Assembly (NCBI GenBank): GCA_937876995.1
Contig: CALEFD010000048.1
Location: 1-54,492 of the forward strand
Length of the DNA: 54,492 nucleotides
Direction of reading: 5' to 3'
Source of the DNA: an uncultured Bacteroidales bacterium
Lineage (GTDB): Bacteria > Bacteroidota > Bacteroidia > Bacteroidales > Bacteroidaceae
Shown here: one piece after another, positions 1 to 8,430 of the stretch
Numbering within the stretch: position 1 is the stretch's first letter
Layout: each line of letters opens with the position of its first letter
Made by a program: the position numbers and the translations under genes
Notes under the pieces: model-generated
Seen by the model: only the letters and a program-made list of their open reading frames with translations
Databases searched by the model: none
What the model was told of the DNA's origin: nothing

Positions 1-1
1 A

Positions 2-412
2 AAATGTTTTAAAAAAACAATAGAGTTAAATAATGATGAATATCTAGCATATTATAGATTAGGTCAAATAGCATTATTATATAGAGATTTTGATGTTGCA
101 GAAGAAAATTTCTTAAAAAGTATTAATAGCGAGAAAGAAGCAAAAGCATATATAGAATTAGCAAAAATACATATAATTAAAAATCAAAAAGAAATAGCTG
201 CTTTAGACATAAATAACGCAATAAAAGCAGATTCAAGTTATTACGAAATTATAAAAAATGAACCAATAATATTTCCGATAAAGCATTTAATTATTAAACC
301 AGAAAAAGAAACAAAAAATGAATATAAAGAGAGTAAGGAAGAATTAGAAATAGAAAAATATTTAAATGATACTTACAATCTTACAAAAATATTAAATGAA
401 AAAAGATCATAA
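2..412 (+). CDS. TPR-repeat protein, C-terminal fragment (5' cut by window edge)
   Basis: An open frame enters at base 2 and ends with TAA at 410-412, giving about 136 residues and no start codon inside the window. The N-terminal part has tetratricopeptide-like helices: a segment reading YYRLGQIALLYRDFDVAEENF followed by KEAKAYIELAKIHIIKNQK matches the TPR pattern of paired amphipathic helices. The last ~50 residues are charged and low-complexity (Lys/Glu rich). Function cannot be named beyond a protein-protein interaction scaffold. Codons are extremely AT-rich, shared with the next gene but not with anything after position 900, so this gene belongs to the foreign head of the window. Confidence 0.6.
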   Translation, partial: KCFKKTIELNNDEYLAYYRLGQIALLYRDFDVAEENFLKSINSEKEAKAYIELAKIHIIKNQKEIAALDINNAIKADSSYYEIIKNEPIIFPIKHLIIKPEKETKNEYKESKEELEIEKYLNDTYNLTKILNEKRS

Positions 413-451
413 TAAAATAAAACAATAATAAGATTAAAAAGGGGGATAAAA

Positions 452-871
452 ATGCAAATATATCAAGCAATAATATTAGGAATAGTCCAAGGATTAACTG
501 AATTACTACCAATATCAAGTTCTGCACATTTATTTTTAATTCCATGGTTTTTAAAATGGGAAATTCCAGAAGCCTTCGATGTAGCATTACACTTTGGAAC
601 ATTATTAGCTATTGGAATATTTTTCTTTAAAGATTGGATAAAACTAATTAGTGGTGGTTATAAAAGTATAATAAAAAAAGAAAAAAGTGCAGAAGGAAGA
701 ATGTTTTGGTATATAGTTTTAGCAACTATACCAGGGGGAATAATAGGATTTATTTTATACTTTATATGGAAAGACACTAATCCTTACAGCGCAAAACAAG
801 CTGCAAATATTGCTTGGATAAGCATCGCAATAAGTTTTGTAATTGGATTTATAAGTGGATTAACTATGTAA
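452..871 (+). CDS. uppP: Undecaprenyl-diphosphatase, N-terminal half only
   Basis: The product starts MQIYQAIILGIVQGLTELLP followed by ISSSAHL, the signature of BacA/UppP, the membrane phosphatase that dephosphorylates undecaprenyl diphosphate to recycle the cell-wall lipid carrier. A good ribosome site (GGGGGAT, 10 bases before ATG 452) supports the start. The family is about 260-280 residues, but this frame stops after 139, before the second conserved motif with its catalytic Arg/Ser region (PGxSRSG). Hydrophobic helices are visible around residues 1-25, 45-60, 85-105 and 118-137. The stop coincides with a sharp rise in GC and the start of Bacteroidales-type genes, so the truncation most likely reflects a contig join rather than a natural short protein. 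Confidence 0.75.
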   Translation: MQIYQAIILGIVQGLTELLPISSSAHLFLIPWFLKWEIPEAFDVALHFGTLLAIGIFFFKDWIKLISGGYKSIIKKEKSAEGRMFWYIVLATIPGGIIGFILYFIWKDTNPYSAKQAANIAWISIAISFVIGFISGLTM

Positions 872-899
872 ATGTCAAATTCTAAAAATACATCTCTAT

Positions 900-2888
900 A
901 TGATCGGGAAAGAAATTTTGAACTACACCATCGTCTCGTTAGTTGGCAAAGGAGGAATGGGTAGCGTATACTTGGCAGAACACAAGTATATCAAACAACA
1001 AAAAGTTGCCATTAAGGTTATTAACGGCAACATGATTAATGATTTTACTCGCCAACGACTTGCAGAAGAAGCTGATAGGTTAGCCAGAATGAACCATCCT
1101 AATATTGTACATTTCATCAATTACCACATTGATGAAGCTGGCAGTATATATCTCATTATGGAGTATGCAGATGGCCATAGCTTGGAAGATTATATAAAGA
1201 ATGTATCAGGTTTGATAGTCGAGGAAAAGATATGTTCATTCTTTGAGCCATTATTGGATGCGTTTGATTATGCCCACAAGCATAAAATTATCCATAAAGA
1301 TATCAAGCCGTCTAATATCATAATAACAGAAGAAGGCACTCCAAAAATCCTAGATTTTGGAATTGCAGCCCTTTTGGATGAAGGCGGTGAGTCTAAAGAT
1401 AAGGATGTCATTATGGGTACACCGTCCTATATGAGTCCGGAGCAGGTTAAGGGCGAAAGTTTAGATCAGAGATCAGATATCTATTCTTTGGGTGTATTAT
1501 TGCATCAGATGCTAACAGGAAATCCCCCTTATGATACAACAACCTTAACTGAACATGAAATTTACAAGCATGTTGGAGAGGATAATCTTCCAAGAATGAA
1601 GACATATTATAAGTATGTTTCTGATAAAGTTCAGGTTATTGTTGATAAAGCTACAAGCAAAAAGGCAGAATCAAGATATCAGTCATGTCAGGAATTTAAG
1701 AAAGCTCTTCATAATGCCATATATCCACCTAAAATATCAAAGGGTGTGAAAGCGATGATTGCTGCTGTGGCTGCTGTGGTGGTATTTGGTGTGTTCTTTA
1801 TTTGGGATTATAATCGAGTAAAAATCTCCTACTATAAAGATTATGTAGAGCAATGGAGCATTCCACAGGGTATTGGCAAAATCTCGTCTTCTGATCGCGA
1901 ACATACTCATAGAATGTATCGATTTGAGTATAAGAACTATAAATTGCACAGGGTTTCGCATGTTAATAGTATCGGAACTATTATTACGGATACCGAATCT
2001 GAAAGATATGATAGACCTCTTGATGTTATATTCTATTATAATGATAACCAAGTTGATTCTGCACTCCATTATTTAAATTGTAATTTAAGAGGAAACTCAA
2101 CATCAAAAGAGGCATCATATTCGCTAAAGGCTGATATATATAAAGATAGTGAAATGATAGATTCTGCTATGTCTTACTATTTGAAGGTATTGGATAGTGG
2201 CGAAGAACTTTATACAATTTGTTCTGTTTACGAAGATTTATCGGAAATTTATGCTTTAAAAGGTAATTATACAGAGTCTTCTAAATATATGTCGTTGCAT
2301 AATGAAATGTTGGATTCTATATATTCATTGAGAAATTCTACAGATGTTTCAGATGTTATGTATGAACATGCTAAGACGCTGCTCCAAAACGATATGAATC
2401 ATTTTAGGACTTTGGTAATTGTTATTGCTGTTACGACTGCTTTAATTATCCTGTTTATTTTAATTATAGTTATCCAAAAGCGAGCAAAAGAGACTTTGAA
2501 ATATTATATAAAGCTTAATGAGGATTTAAGTAGAGAGAAAATAGGTGCTATTTCATATGAATCGTCAAAAGACGAAGTATTTGATTATTGTAACAAATTA
2601 TTTGCAAATACACCTTCATATCAGATTTTAAAGAATCTGTCAGAAGATACTAAGATAGATGCTAAGACAAGACGTGTAATAGAACACGATTTAGAAGTTT
2701 CTTATGTGGAACTAAAGATGTATTTTCAACGACAAAATGTCTATTTTAGTAATACTGAGTTTTATTTTTATTTATTGGAAAAGTTGGAAATTAAATTGGT
2801 GAATATAATAGATATTGTGGCAATAAGTAATACCAGTAAAAGAGTTTATAGGAATAGAATTGAGGAAAAAATTGCGGTTGTAGAGTAA
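900..2888 (+). CDS. Receptor-like Ser/Thr protein kinase with two TM segments and TPR-like region
   Basis: Hanks-type kinase at residues ~8-272: glycine loop GKGGMGSV (16-23), ATP lysine K39 in VAIKV, catalytic loop HKDIKPSN (132-139, HKD instead of HRD), DFG (152-154), and activation segment GTPSYMSPEQ (173-182). All catalytic residues are present. A transmembrane helix follows at ~284-302. Then comes a probably extracytoplasmic region of ~200 residues with TPR-like repeats (~385-475). A second helix lies at ~504-526. The cytoplasmic tail of ~135 residues ends in a segment (NIIDIVAISNTSKRVYRNRI) resembling the helix-turn-helix end of Bacteroidales TPR regulators. The gene ends 56 bp before the glycogen synthase promoter region and may be read with it. 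ATG 900 is chosen because the kinase fold begins at once; its true upstream context is lost at the suspected join. Confidence 0.85.
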   Translation: MIGKEILNYTIVSLVGKGGMGSVYLAEHKYIKQQKVAIKVINGNMINDFTRQRLAEEADRLARMNHPNIVHFINYHIDEAGSIYLIMEYADGHSLEDYIKNVSGLIVEEKICSFFEPLLDAFDYAHKHKIIHKDIKPSNIIITEEGTPKILDFGIAALLDEGGESKDKDVIMGTPSYMSPEQVKGESLDQRSDIYSLGVLLHQMLTGNPPYDTTTLTEHEIYKHVGEDNLPRMKTYYKYVSDKVQVIVDKATSKKAESRYQSCQEFKKALHNAIYPPKISKGVKAMIAAVAAVVVFGVFFIWDYNRVKISYYKDYVEQWSIPQGIGKISSSDREHTHRMYRFEYKNYKLHRVSHVNSIGTIITDTESERYDRPLDVIFYYNDNQVDSALHYLNCNLRGNSTSKEASYSLKADIYKDSEMIDSAMSYYLKVLDSGEELYTICSVYEDLSEIYALKGNYTESSKYMSLHNEMLDSIYSLRNSTDVSDVMYEHAKTLLQNDMNHFRTLVIVIAVTTALIILFILIIVIQKRAKETLKYYIKLNEDLSREKIGAISYESSKDEVFDYCNKLFANTPSYQILKNLSEDTKIDAKTRRVIEHDLEVSYVELKMYFQRQNVYFSNTEFYFYLLEKLEIKLVNIIDIVAISNTSKRVYRNRIEEKIAVVE

Positions 2889-2925
2889 ATTGTTGAAAAA
2901 AAACTTTATAAAGTGTGTTAATAGA

Positions 2926-2957
2926 TTAGATTATTAGCCACTTTATGAGTAATTTTG
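2926..2957 (+). promoter_or_regulatory. Bacteroidota promoter for glycogen synthase
   Basis: TTAG (2926-2929), a 20-bp spacer and TAATTTTG (2950-2957) fit the Bacteroidota housekeeping consensus TTTG-N20-TAnnTTTG with one mismatch in the upstream box. Transcription would begin near 2964, downstream of the first in-frame ATG at 2945, so translation from this transcript must start at 2978 or 2981. Confidence 0.55.
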
Positions 2958-2977
2958 CGCTCTGTTTATTGAATTTA

Positions 2978-4645
2978 ATGATGAAAAATAATATACGGAA
3001 GCCAAACTACTTATTTTCAATCAGTTGGGAAGTTTGTAATAAAGTTGGTGGAATATATACTGTTCTTTCCACACAAGCAAAAACACTTCAAGAACGTACT
3101 GATGCGACTTTGGTCTATATAGGGCCGTTGTTTGTTGATTATAAAGATAATCCTCTTTTTTTAGAAGATGATAAGATTTTTGCAGATTGGCAGAAAAATG
3201 TCTTTGAAACAGAGGGAATGGTGGTAAAGGTTGGTAGATGGAATATCCCCGGAAAACCTTTAGCTTTTTTGGTAGATTCTACACCTTATTATAAATATAA
3301 GAATGATATTTACAGTCAGGCTTGGGAACTGTTTCAAGTAGATTCTCTGCATTCATACGGAGATTACGATGAAGCCTCTATGTTTTCCTACGCTGCTGCA
3401 ATGGCTGTTAAGAGTTTCTACAATTTTTATCTGAACGAAGATAGTACTGTAATATATCATGCTCACGAATGGATGACAGGTTTGGGCGCTCTGTTCATTA
3501 AGCATTTTATTCCACAAGTAGCTACATTGTTTACTACACATGCCACTTCTATAGGTAGGTCTATATGTGGTAATAACAAGCAGCTATACGAATATTTTGA
3601 AGGTTACAATGGTGACCAGATGGCTTGTGAACTGAATATGGAGTCAAAACACTCTATAGAAAAGCAGACGGCTCATAGAGTGGATTGTTTTACTACTGTT
3701 AGTGATTTGACTGCGCGTGAATGTACTCAGCTTTTGGATAAGACTCCGGATGTAGTTACAGTAAATGGTTTTGAGAATGGCTTTTTGCCATCAACACCGG
3801 CGCAGTTTGATAAAAAGCGTAAGGCTGCAAGAAAAAAACTGCTTTCTGTTGCCAACAAGCTGACAGGTGCAACTTTTGCAGATGATACTACCATAGTAGG
3901 TATAGGCGGACGTTATGAGTTTCGAAACAAAGGACTTGATCTGTTTATTGAATCGCTTAAACAGTTGCGCGATGATGAACGCATAGCCGGTCATAATGTT
4001 TTAGCATATATAAATGTTCCCGGATGGGTACAGGAACCCAGAATGGATTTACAGGAGAGATTGTCTTCTAAAACAAAGTGTGTAGAGCAACTTGTAACTC
4101 CGGTTATTACTCACTGGTTGCATAATATGCGCGATGACAGATTGTTGAATGCCATTGCGGCTGCCGGTTTCAGAAATGAAAAGAATGATAATATTAAGGT
4201 GATATTAGTGCCTTGTTATTTGGATGGTAAGGATGGTATATTTAATATGTCATACTACGATTTGTTAATAGGACAGGATTTGGCACTATATCCATCGTAT
4301 TATGAACCTTGGGGTTATACCCCGTTAGAGAGTGCTGCTTTCCACGTTCCTACCATCACTACCGATTTGGCAGGGTTTGGTCTGTGGGTGAACAGCATTA
4401 AAAAGAGATATGCACTGCTTAAAGATGGTGTAGAGGTGGTACATCGTACCGACAATAACTACATTGAAGCTGCATTGCAGATAAAAGAGGCCATGATATA
4501 CTGGTTGCAGTTATCGGCCGAAAAAAAGGATAAAGTTCGAGCAGCCGCAAGTGCTATAGCTGAAAAAGCATTGTGGACGAACTTTATAACATATTATGAA
4601 AAAGCCTATAAAGTGGCTGTTACTAATAGTAGAAAGAAGAAATAA
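2978..4645 (+). CDS. Glycogen synthase, eukaryote-type GT3
   Basis: Transfers glucose from a sugar nucleotide to a growing alpha-1,4-glucan. The N-terminus contains SWEVCNKVGGIYTVL (16-30 from this start), typical of GT3 glycogen synthases (the fungal/animal family, also found in Bacteroidota), not of bacterial GlgA (GT5). THATSIGRSICGN is a second family motif. The retaining-GT E-x7-E pair is E443 and E451 within YEPWGYTPLE. Length is 555 residues. An earlier ATG exists at 2945, but it lies upstream of the predicted transcription start and would add 11 residues not expected in the family; tandem ATGs at 2978 and 2981 fit better. The glucan phosphorylase follows after 25 bp, so the two opposing glycogen enzymes are probably co-transcribed. 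Which nucleotide sugar is used cannot be read from sequence. Confidence 0.9.
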   Translation: MMKNNIRKPNYLFSISWEVCNKVGGIYTVLSTQAKTLQERTDATLVYIGPLFVDYKDNPLFLEDDKIFADWQKNVFETEGMVVKVGRWNIPGKPLAFLVDSTPYYKYKNDIYSQAWELFQVDSLHSYGDYDEASMFSYAAAMAVKSFYNFYLNEDSTVIYHAHEWMTGLGALFIKHFIPQVATLFTTHATSIGRSICGNNKQLYEYFEGYNGDQMACELNMESKHSIEKQTAHRVDCFTTVSDLTARECTQLLDKTPDVVTVNGFENGFLPSTPAQFDKKRKAARKKLLSVANKLTGATFADDTTIVGIGGRYEFRNKGLDLFIESLKQLRDDERIAGHNVLAYINVPGWVQEPRMDLQERLSSKTKCVEQLVTPVITHWLHNMRDDRLLNAIAAAGFRNEKNDNIKVILVPCYLDGKDGIFNMSYYDLLIGQDLALYPSYYEPWGYTPLESAAFHVPTITTDLAGFGLWVNSIKKRYALLKDGVEVVHRTDNNYIEAALQIKEAMIYWLQLSAEKKDKVRAAASAIAEKALWTNFITYYEKAYKVAVTNSRKKK

Positions 4646-4670
4646 AACTATATTAATTTAAAAAAGTAAG

Positions 4671-7232
4671 ATGAAAATTCAAGCTAGTAAAGCAAATGTG
4701 CCGAATTGGCGTGAGATTAATGTTAAACCCAGCGTTCCTGAAGCTTTAGGAAAGTTGGAAGAGATGGCCCGCAATATTTGGTGGGTTTGGAATCAGGATT
4801 GTAAGAATCTGTTTAAAGATATTGATCCTGATTTATGGTCAAGGGTAGGACATAACCCTGTATTGATGTTGGAGCGTTTAAATTATGAAAAATTAGAAGA
4901 ACTATCGCAGGATAAGGCTCTACTTGAGAGAATGAATTCTGTATATGATAAGTTCCGCGCATATATAGATACAAAACCAAATGCAGAACGTCCATCAGTA
5001 GCATATTTCTGTATGGAATATGGTTTGACTCATGTTCTCAAGATATATTCAGGTGGTCTTGGAGTGTTGGCAGGTGACTATTTGAAGGAGGCTTCTGACA
5101 GTAATGTAGATATGTGCGCCGTAGGTTTCCTGTATCGCCATGGTTACTTTACACAGAGTCTTTCAATGGATGGACAGCAGATTGCTAACTATGAGGCTCA
5201 GAACTTCCAAAGTCTTCCAATAGATAGAGTTATGGATGCAAATGGTCAGCCTCTGACTGTTGCTGTTCCTTTTATCAATTATACTGTATATGCTTCTATA
5301 TGGCGTGTAAATGTTGGTAGAGTGCCTCTGTATTTGCTTGATACTGACAATGAAATGAATAGTGAGTTTGATCGTCCTATAACATCGCAGTTATATGGTG
5401 GCGATTGGGAGAATCGTTTGAAGCAGGAGATCCTTCTAGGTATTGGCGGTATGCTAACTTTGGAAGCTCTTGGTATTAAGAAGGATATTTATCACTGTAA
5501 TGAAGGTCATGCCGCGCTTTGCAATCTTTACAGATTGACATCATACGTTAAGCAGGGTTTGTCATTTAATCAGGCAATGGAGGTGGTTCGCGCTTCTTCA
5601 CTCTATACAGTTCATACACCAGTTCCTGCCGGTCATGACTATTTTGATGAAGGTTTGTTTGGCAAATATATGAGCGGTTATGCACAGCAGTTGGGTATTA
5701 GCTGGAATGAACTGATGGATATGGGAAGAACAAATCCCGGTGATAACAACGAACGTTTCTGTATGTCAACATTCGCTTGCAATACTTGTCAGGAAGTTAA
5801 CGGTGTAAGCTGGCTGCATGGTGAAGTATCAAAGGAGATGTTTTCCGGTATATGGAAGGGTTATTTCCCACAAGAGAGTCATGTTGGTTATGTAACTAAT
5901 GGTGTTCACATGCCTACTTGGGCTGCATCGGAATGGACTGCTCTATATGATAAGTATTTTGATAAGAACTTTATGAGCGATCAGTCAAACCAGAATATTT
6001 GGGAAGCTATTTATAATGTTCCTGATAAAGTAGTTTGGGATACTCACAAAGGACTTAAAGAGAAACTTGTTGAATATATACGTAACTCTTTCCGTGAAAC
6101 CTGGTTGAAGAATCAGGGCGATCCTTCAAGAATTGTATCTTTGATGCAGAAGATAAATCCAAATGCGTTGATTATTGGTTTTGGTCGTCGTTTTGCTACG
6201 TACAAACGTGCGCACTTGTTGTTTACTGATTTGGAGCGTTTGGCAAAGATTGTAAATAATCCTGAATATCCTGTTCAGTTCTTGTTTACAGGTAAGGCTC
6301 ATCCACACGATGGTGCAGGTCAGGGACTTATTAAGAAGATTATTGATATTTCACGTCGTCCGGAGTTCTTGGGTAAGATTATATTCCTGGAAAACTACGA
6401 TATGCGTTTGGCACGTCGTTTGGTTTCGGGTGTTGATATTTGGTTGAATACTCCAACCAGACCACTTGAAGCATCCGGTACTTCGGGTGAAAAGGCTTTG
6501 ATGAATGGTGTTGTAAACTTCTCTGTTCTTGATGGCTGGTGGTATGAAGGTTATCGCAAGGGTGCAGGTTGGGCATTGACCGATAAACGCACTTATCAGA
6601 ATCAGGCTTATCAAGATCAGTTGGATGCAGCTACTATCTATAGCTTGCTTGAAAACGAAATTGTTCCATTGTATTATTCAAAGAACAAGGAGGGCTTCTC
6701 GGAAGAGTGGGTTAAGGTTATGAAGAACTCTATGGCTCAGATTGCTCCTCACTATACAATGAAACGTCAGCTTGACGATTACTATGAAAAGTTCTATTGT
6801 AAGATGGGCAGACGCGCTGCTGAACTTATGAAGGATAACTTTGCAAAGGCTAAAGAGATTGCTCTTTGGAAGGAGGCAGTTGCAGAACGTTGGGATTCAA
6901 TAGAAGTGGTGTCTTGTGAAAAGAGTGAAGGTATTCAACAAGGACAGTTCCAGAGCGGTAAACCATATAAGGTTACATACGTAATAGACGAAAAGGGACT
7001 TGAAGATGCTGTAAGCGTTGAAATGGTGACTGTAGCCAACATAGATGGCAAGGAGAAGATTGTAAGTGTTGAACCACTTAACTTGGTTAAACGTGAAGGC
7101 AATCTATACACTTTTGAATGTGTAGCAAAGAACGATGAAGCAGGTCAGTTTAAGGTATGCTACAGAATGTATCCTAAAAATTCAGAGCTTCCTCATAGAC
7201 AAGATTTCTGCTATGTGAAGTGGTTTTATTGA
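4671..7232 (+). CDS. glgP: Alpha-glucan (glycogen/maltodextrin) phosphorylase, GT35 with DUF3417
   Basis: Phosphorolytic release of glucose-1-phosphate from alpha-1,4-glucans in the cytoplasm, using pyridoxal phosphate. Residues ~10-115 form the DUF3417 domain (begins VPNWREINVKPSVPEALGKL) found in the short-type phosphorylases of Bacteroidota, Thermotoga and actinobacteria. The phosphorylase domain follows, with FCMEYGL, HCNEGHAAL, FGRRFATYKRAHL and the cofactor site EASGTSGEKALMNG, where K608 should form the Schiff base with PLP. Length 853 residues is normal. The last ~120 residues look like a beta-rich accessory region. It lies 25 bp after glycogen synthase and ends at a strong hairpin, consistent with a glycogen synthesis/degradation operon. 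Confidence 0.93.
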   Translation: MKIQASKANVPNWREINVKPSVPEALGKLEEMARNIWWVWNQDCKNLFKDIDPDLWSRVGHNPVLMLERLNYEKLEELSQDKALLERMNSVYDKFRAYIDTKPNAERPSVAYFCMEYGLTHVLKIYSGGLGVLAGDYLKEASDSNVDMCAVGFLYRHGYFTQSLSMDGQQIANYEAQNFQSLPIDRVMDANGQPLTVAVPFINYTVYASIWRVNVGRVPLYLLDTDNEMNSEFDRPITSQLYGGDWENRLKQEILLGIGGMLTLEALGIKKDIYHCNEGHAALCNLYRLTSYVKQGLSFNQAMEVVRASSLYTVHTPVPAGHDYFDEGLFGKYMSGYAQQLGISWNELMDMGRTNPGDNNERFCMSTFACNTCQEVNGVSWLHGEVSKEMFSGIWKGYFPQESHVGYVTNGVHMPTWAASEWTALYDKYFDKNFMSDQSNQNIWEAIYNVPDKVVWDTHKGLKEKLVEYIRNSFRETWLKNQGDPSRIVSLMQKINPNALIIGFGRRFATYKRAHLLFTDLERLAKIVNNPEYPVQFLFTGKAHPHDGAGQGLIKKIIDISRRPEFLGKIIFLENYDMRLARRLVSGVDIWLNTPTRPLEASGTSGEKALMNGVVNFSVLDGWWYEGYRKGAGWALTDKRTYQNQAYQDQLDAATIYSLLENEIVPLYYSKNKEGFSEEWVKVMKNSMAQIAPHYTMKRQLDDYYEKFYCKMGRRAAELMKDNFAKAKEIALWKEAVAERWDSIEVVSCEKSEGIQQGQFQSGKPYKVTYVIDEKGLEDAVSVEMVTVANIDGKEKIVSVEPLNLVKREGNLYTFECVAKNDEAGQFKVCYRMYPKNSELPHRQDFCYVKWFY

Positions 7233-7257
7233 TTAAGACTAATTATATTGATAGTAA

Positions 7258-7287
7258 TTGACCGGTTGGTATTGTCCAATCGGTCAA
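7258..7287. terminator. Hairpin between converging glgP and TlpA-like genes
   Basis: A 12-bp stem TTGACCGGTTGG / CCAATCGGTCAA with a 6-base loop, followed on the plus strand by an AT-rich TTATGTTTT tail. It lies between two converging genes and probably ends transcription in both directions. Confidence 0.7.
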
Positions 7288-7329
7288 TTATGTTTTATGT
7301 GGATTTGATGTTTTGATTTGTTTATGCTG

Positions 7330-8421
7330 TTACTTCAAGTATTTCTGTAACGCTTCTTCTACTGCTGAACCACGCAGGTTCTTTTCTATAATCACACCTT
7401 CTTTATTTACAAGGTATGTGGTAGGGATAGTCATTACTCCATAGAGAGTAGCCGGGCTTGTTTCTGATTCGTCGTCAATTAGCTGAATCCATTCCATCTC
7501 TTCTTCTGCTACAGCATTTTCCCAGTCGCTTCTATTAGCATCTACTGATACGCTTACAATCTCAAATCCTTTTGACTGCCATTTTGCGTAAGCCTCTTTC
7601 AGAGTAGGAATCTCTCTGCGGCAAGGACTACACCAGCTTGCCCAGAAATCTATGAGAACCAATTCGTTCTTTGCTACGAAATCAGAAAGCTTAACTTTCT
7701 TGCCATCGGCACCAAGCATTTCAGCTTCAAAATCGATATATTTGTTACCGATTGTCAGGTTAATCTGACTTTTTACATAATCTGAAAGTGCAACAAAACT
7801 TTCGTTTGTACCAAATACAGGTTCCATCTTTACGATGAATTCCATAAGTTCTTCAGGTTCAAACATATCGTAAGATTCTAATAGCTGCTGCAAACCGAAT
7901 TCATTATCGGTGTTGTTAAGAATGCTTGCTCTTATTATATCTATGAATTCTTCCTGGAGTTCTTCCATTTTCTTGAATGCAGATTCTCTGTCGGCTTCTG
8001 TTTTAGCACGCTGCATTTCCATTTCAATAGCAGTAGCACGTTCGTTCATATTACTGCTCTTGTCATAGAATATCTGGAACTGTTCATTTACTAATGTTCC
8101 GCTTACATTCTGCATGCCGTTAGCATATTCAATCTTAATGTTGCCGGATTCCAAAAAGAATGTGCAAGAGTTTGACTGAATACCATCTACTGAAAATGAG
8201 AGCATTGCAACTTGGCAAGTATCGGTCTTTCCGCTAAATGAAAAAGATTCACCAGATACTTTGGTTGAGTCCATTATGGCTAATTCACCATCTTCTATGT
8301 GGAAAAGCATAATGGTTGCATCGTCAGCTATACCATAAATCTTACCTGTTACTTTATAACTGTTACCGCTGCAAGCTGTAAATAACAGTGCTATCAGTGA
8401 GAGTGATAAAAGTTTTTTCAT
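7330..8421 (-). CDS. TlpA/ResA-like thiol-disulfide lipoprotein with DUF4369 N-terminus
   Basis: The N-terminus is a lipoprotein signal (hydrophobic stretch then LLFTAC, lipidated Cys17), placing the protein in the periplasm on a membrane. Residues ~20-120 match the beta-rich DUF4369 domain commonly fused to thioredoxins in Bacteroidota. A Glu/Lys-rich helical linker follows. The C-terminal ~130 residues are a thioredoxin/AhpC-TSA fold with DFWASWCSPCRREIP; the CxxC pair is C264 and C267, followed by a cis-Pro region (TIPTTYLVNKEG). The expected role is thiol-disulfide exchange, perhaps reducing client or apocytochrome thiols. It is followed (upstream on the map) by PRPP synthetase only 9 bp away on the same strand, so the two may be co-transcribed with prs first. 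Confidence 0.88.
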   Translation of the reverse strand: MKKLLSLSLIALLFTACSGNSYKVTGKIYGIADDATIMLFHIEDGELAIMDSTKVSGESFSFSGKTDTCQVAMLSFSVDGIQSNSCTFFLESGNIKIEYANGMQNVSGTLVNEQFQIFYDKSSNMNERATAIEMEMQRAKTEADRESAFKKMEELQEEFIDIIRASILNNTDNEFGLQQLLESYDMFEPEELMEFIVKMEPVFGTNESFVALSDYVKSQINLTIGNKYIDFEAEMLGADGKKVKLSDFVAKNELVLIDFWASWCSPCRREIPTLKEAYAKWQSKGFEIVSVSVDANRSDWENAVAEEEMEWIQLIDDESETSPATLYGVMTIPTTYLVNKEGVIIEKNLRGSAVEEALQKYLK

Positions 8422-8430
8422 AATCCTGTT

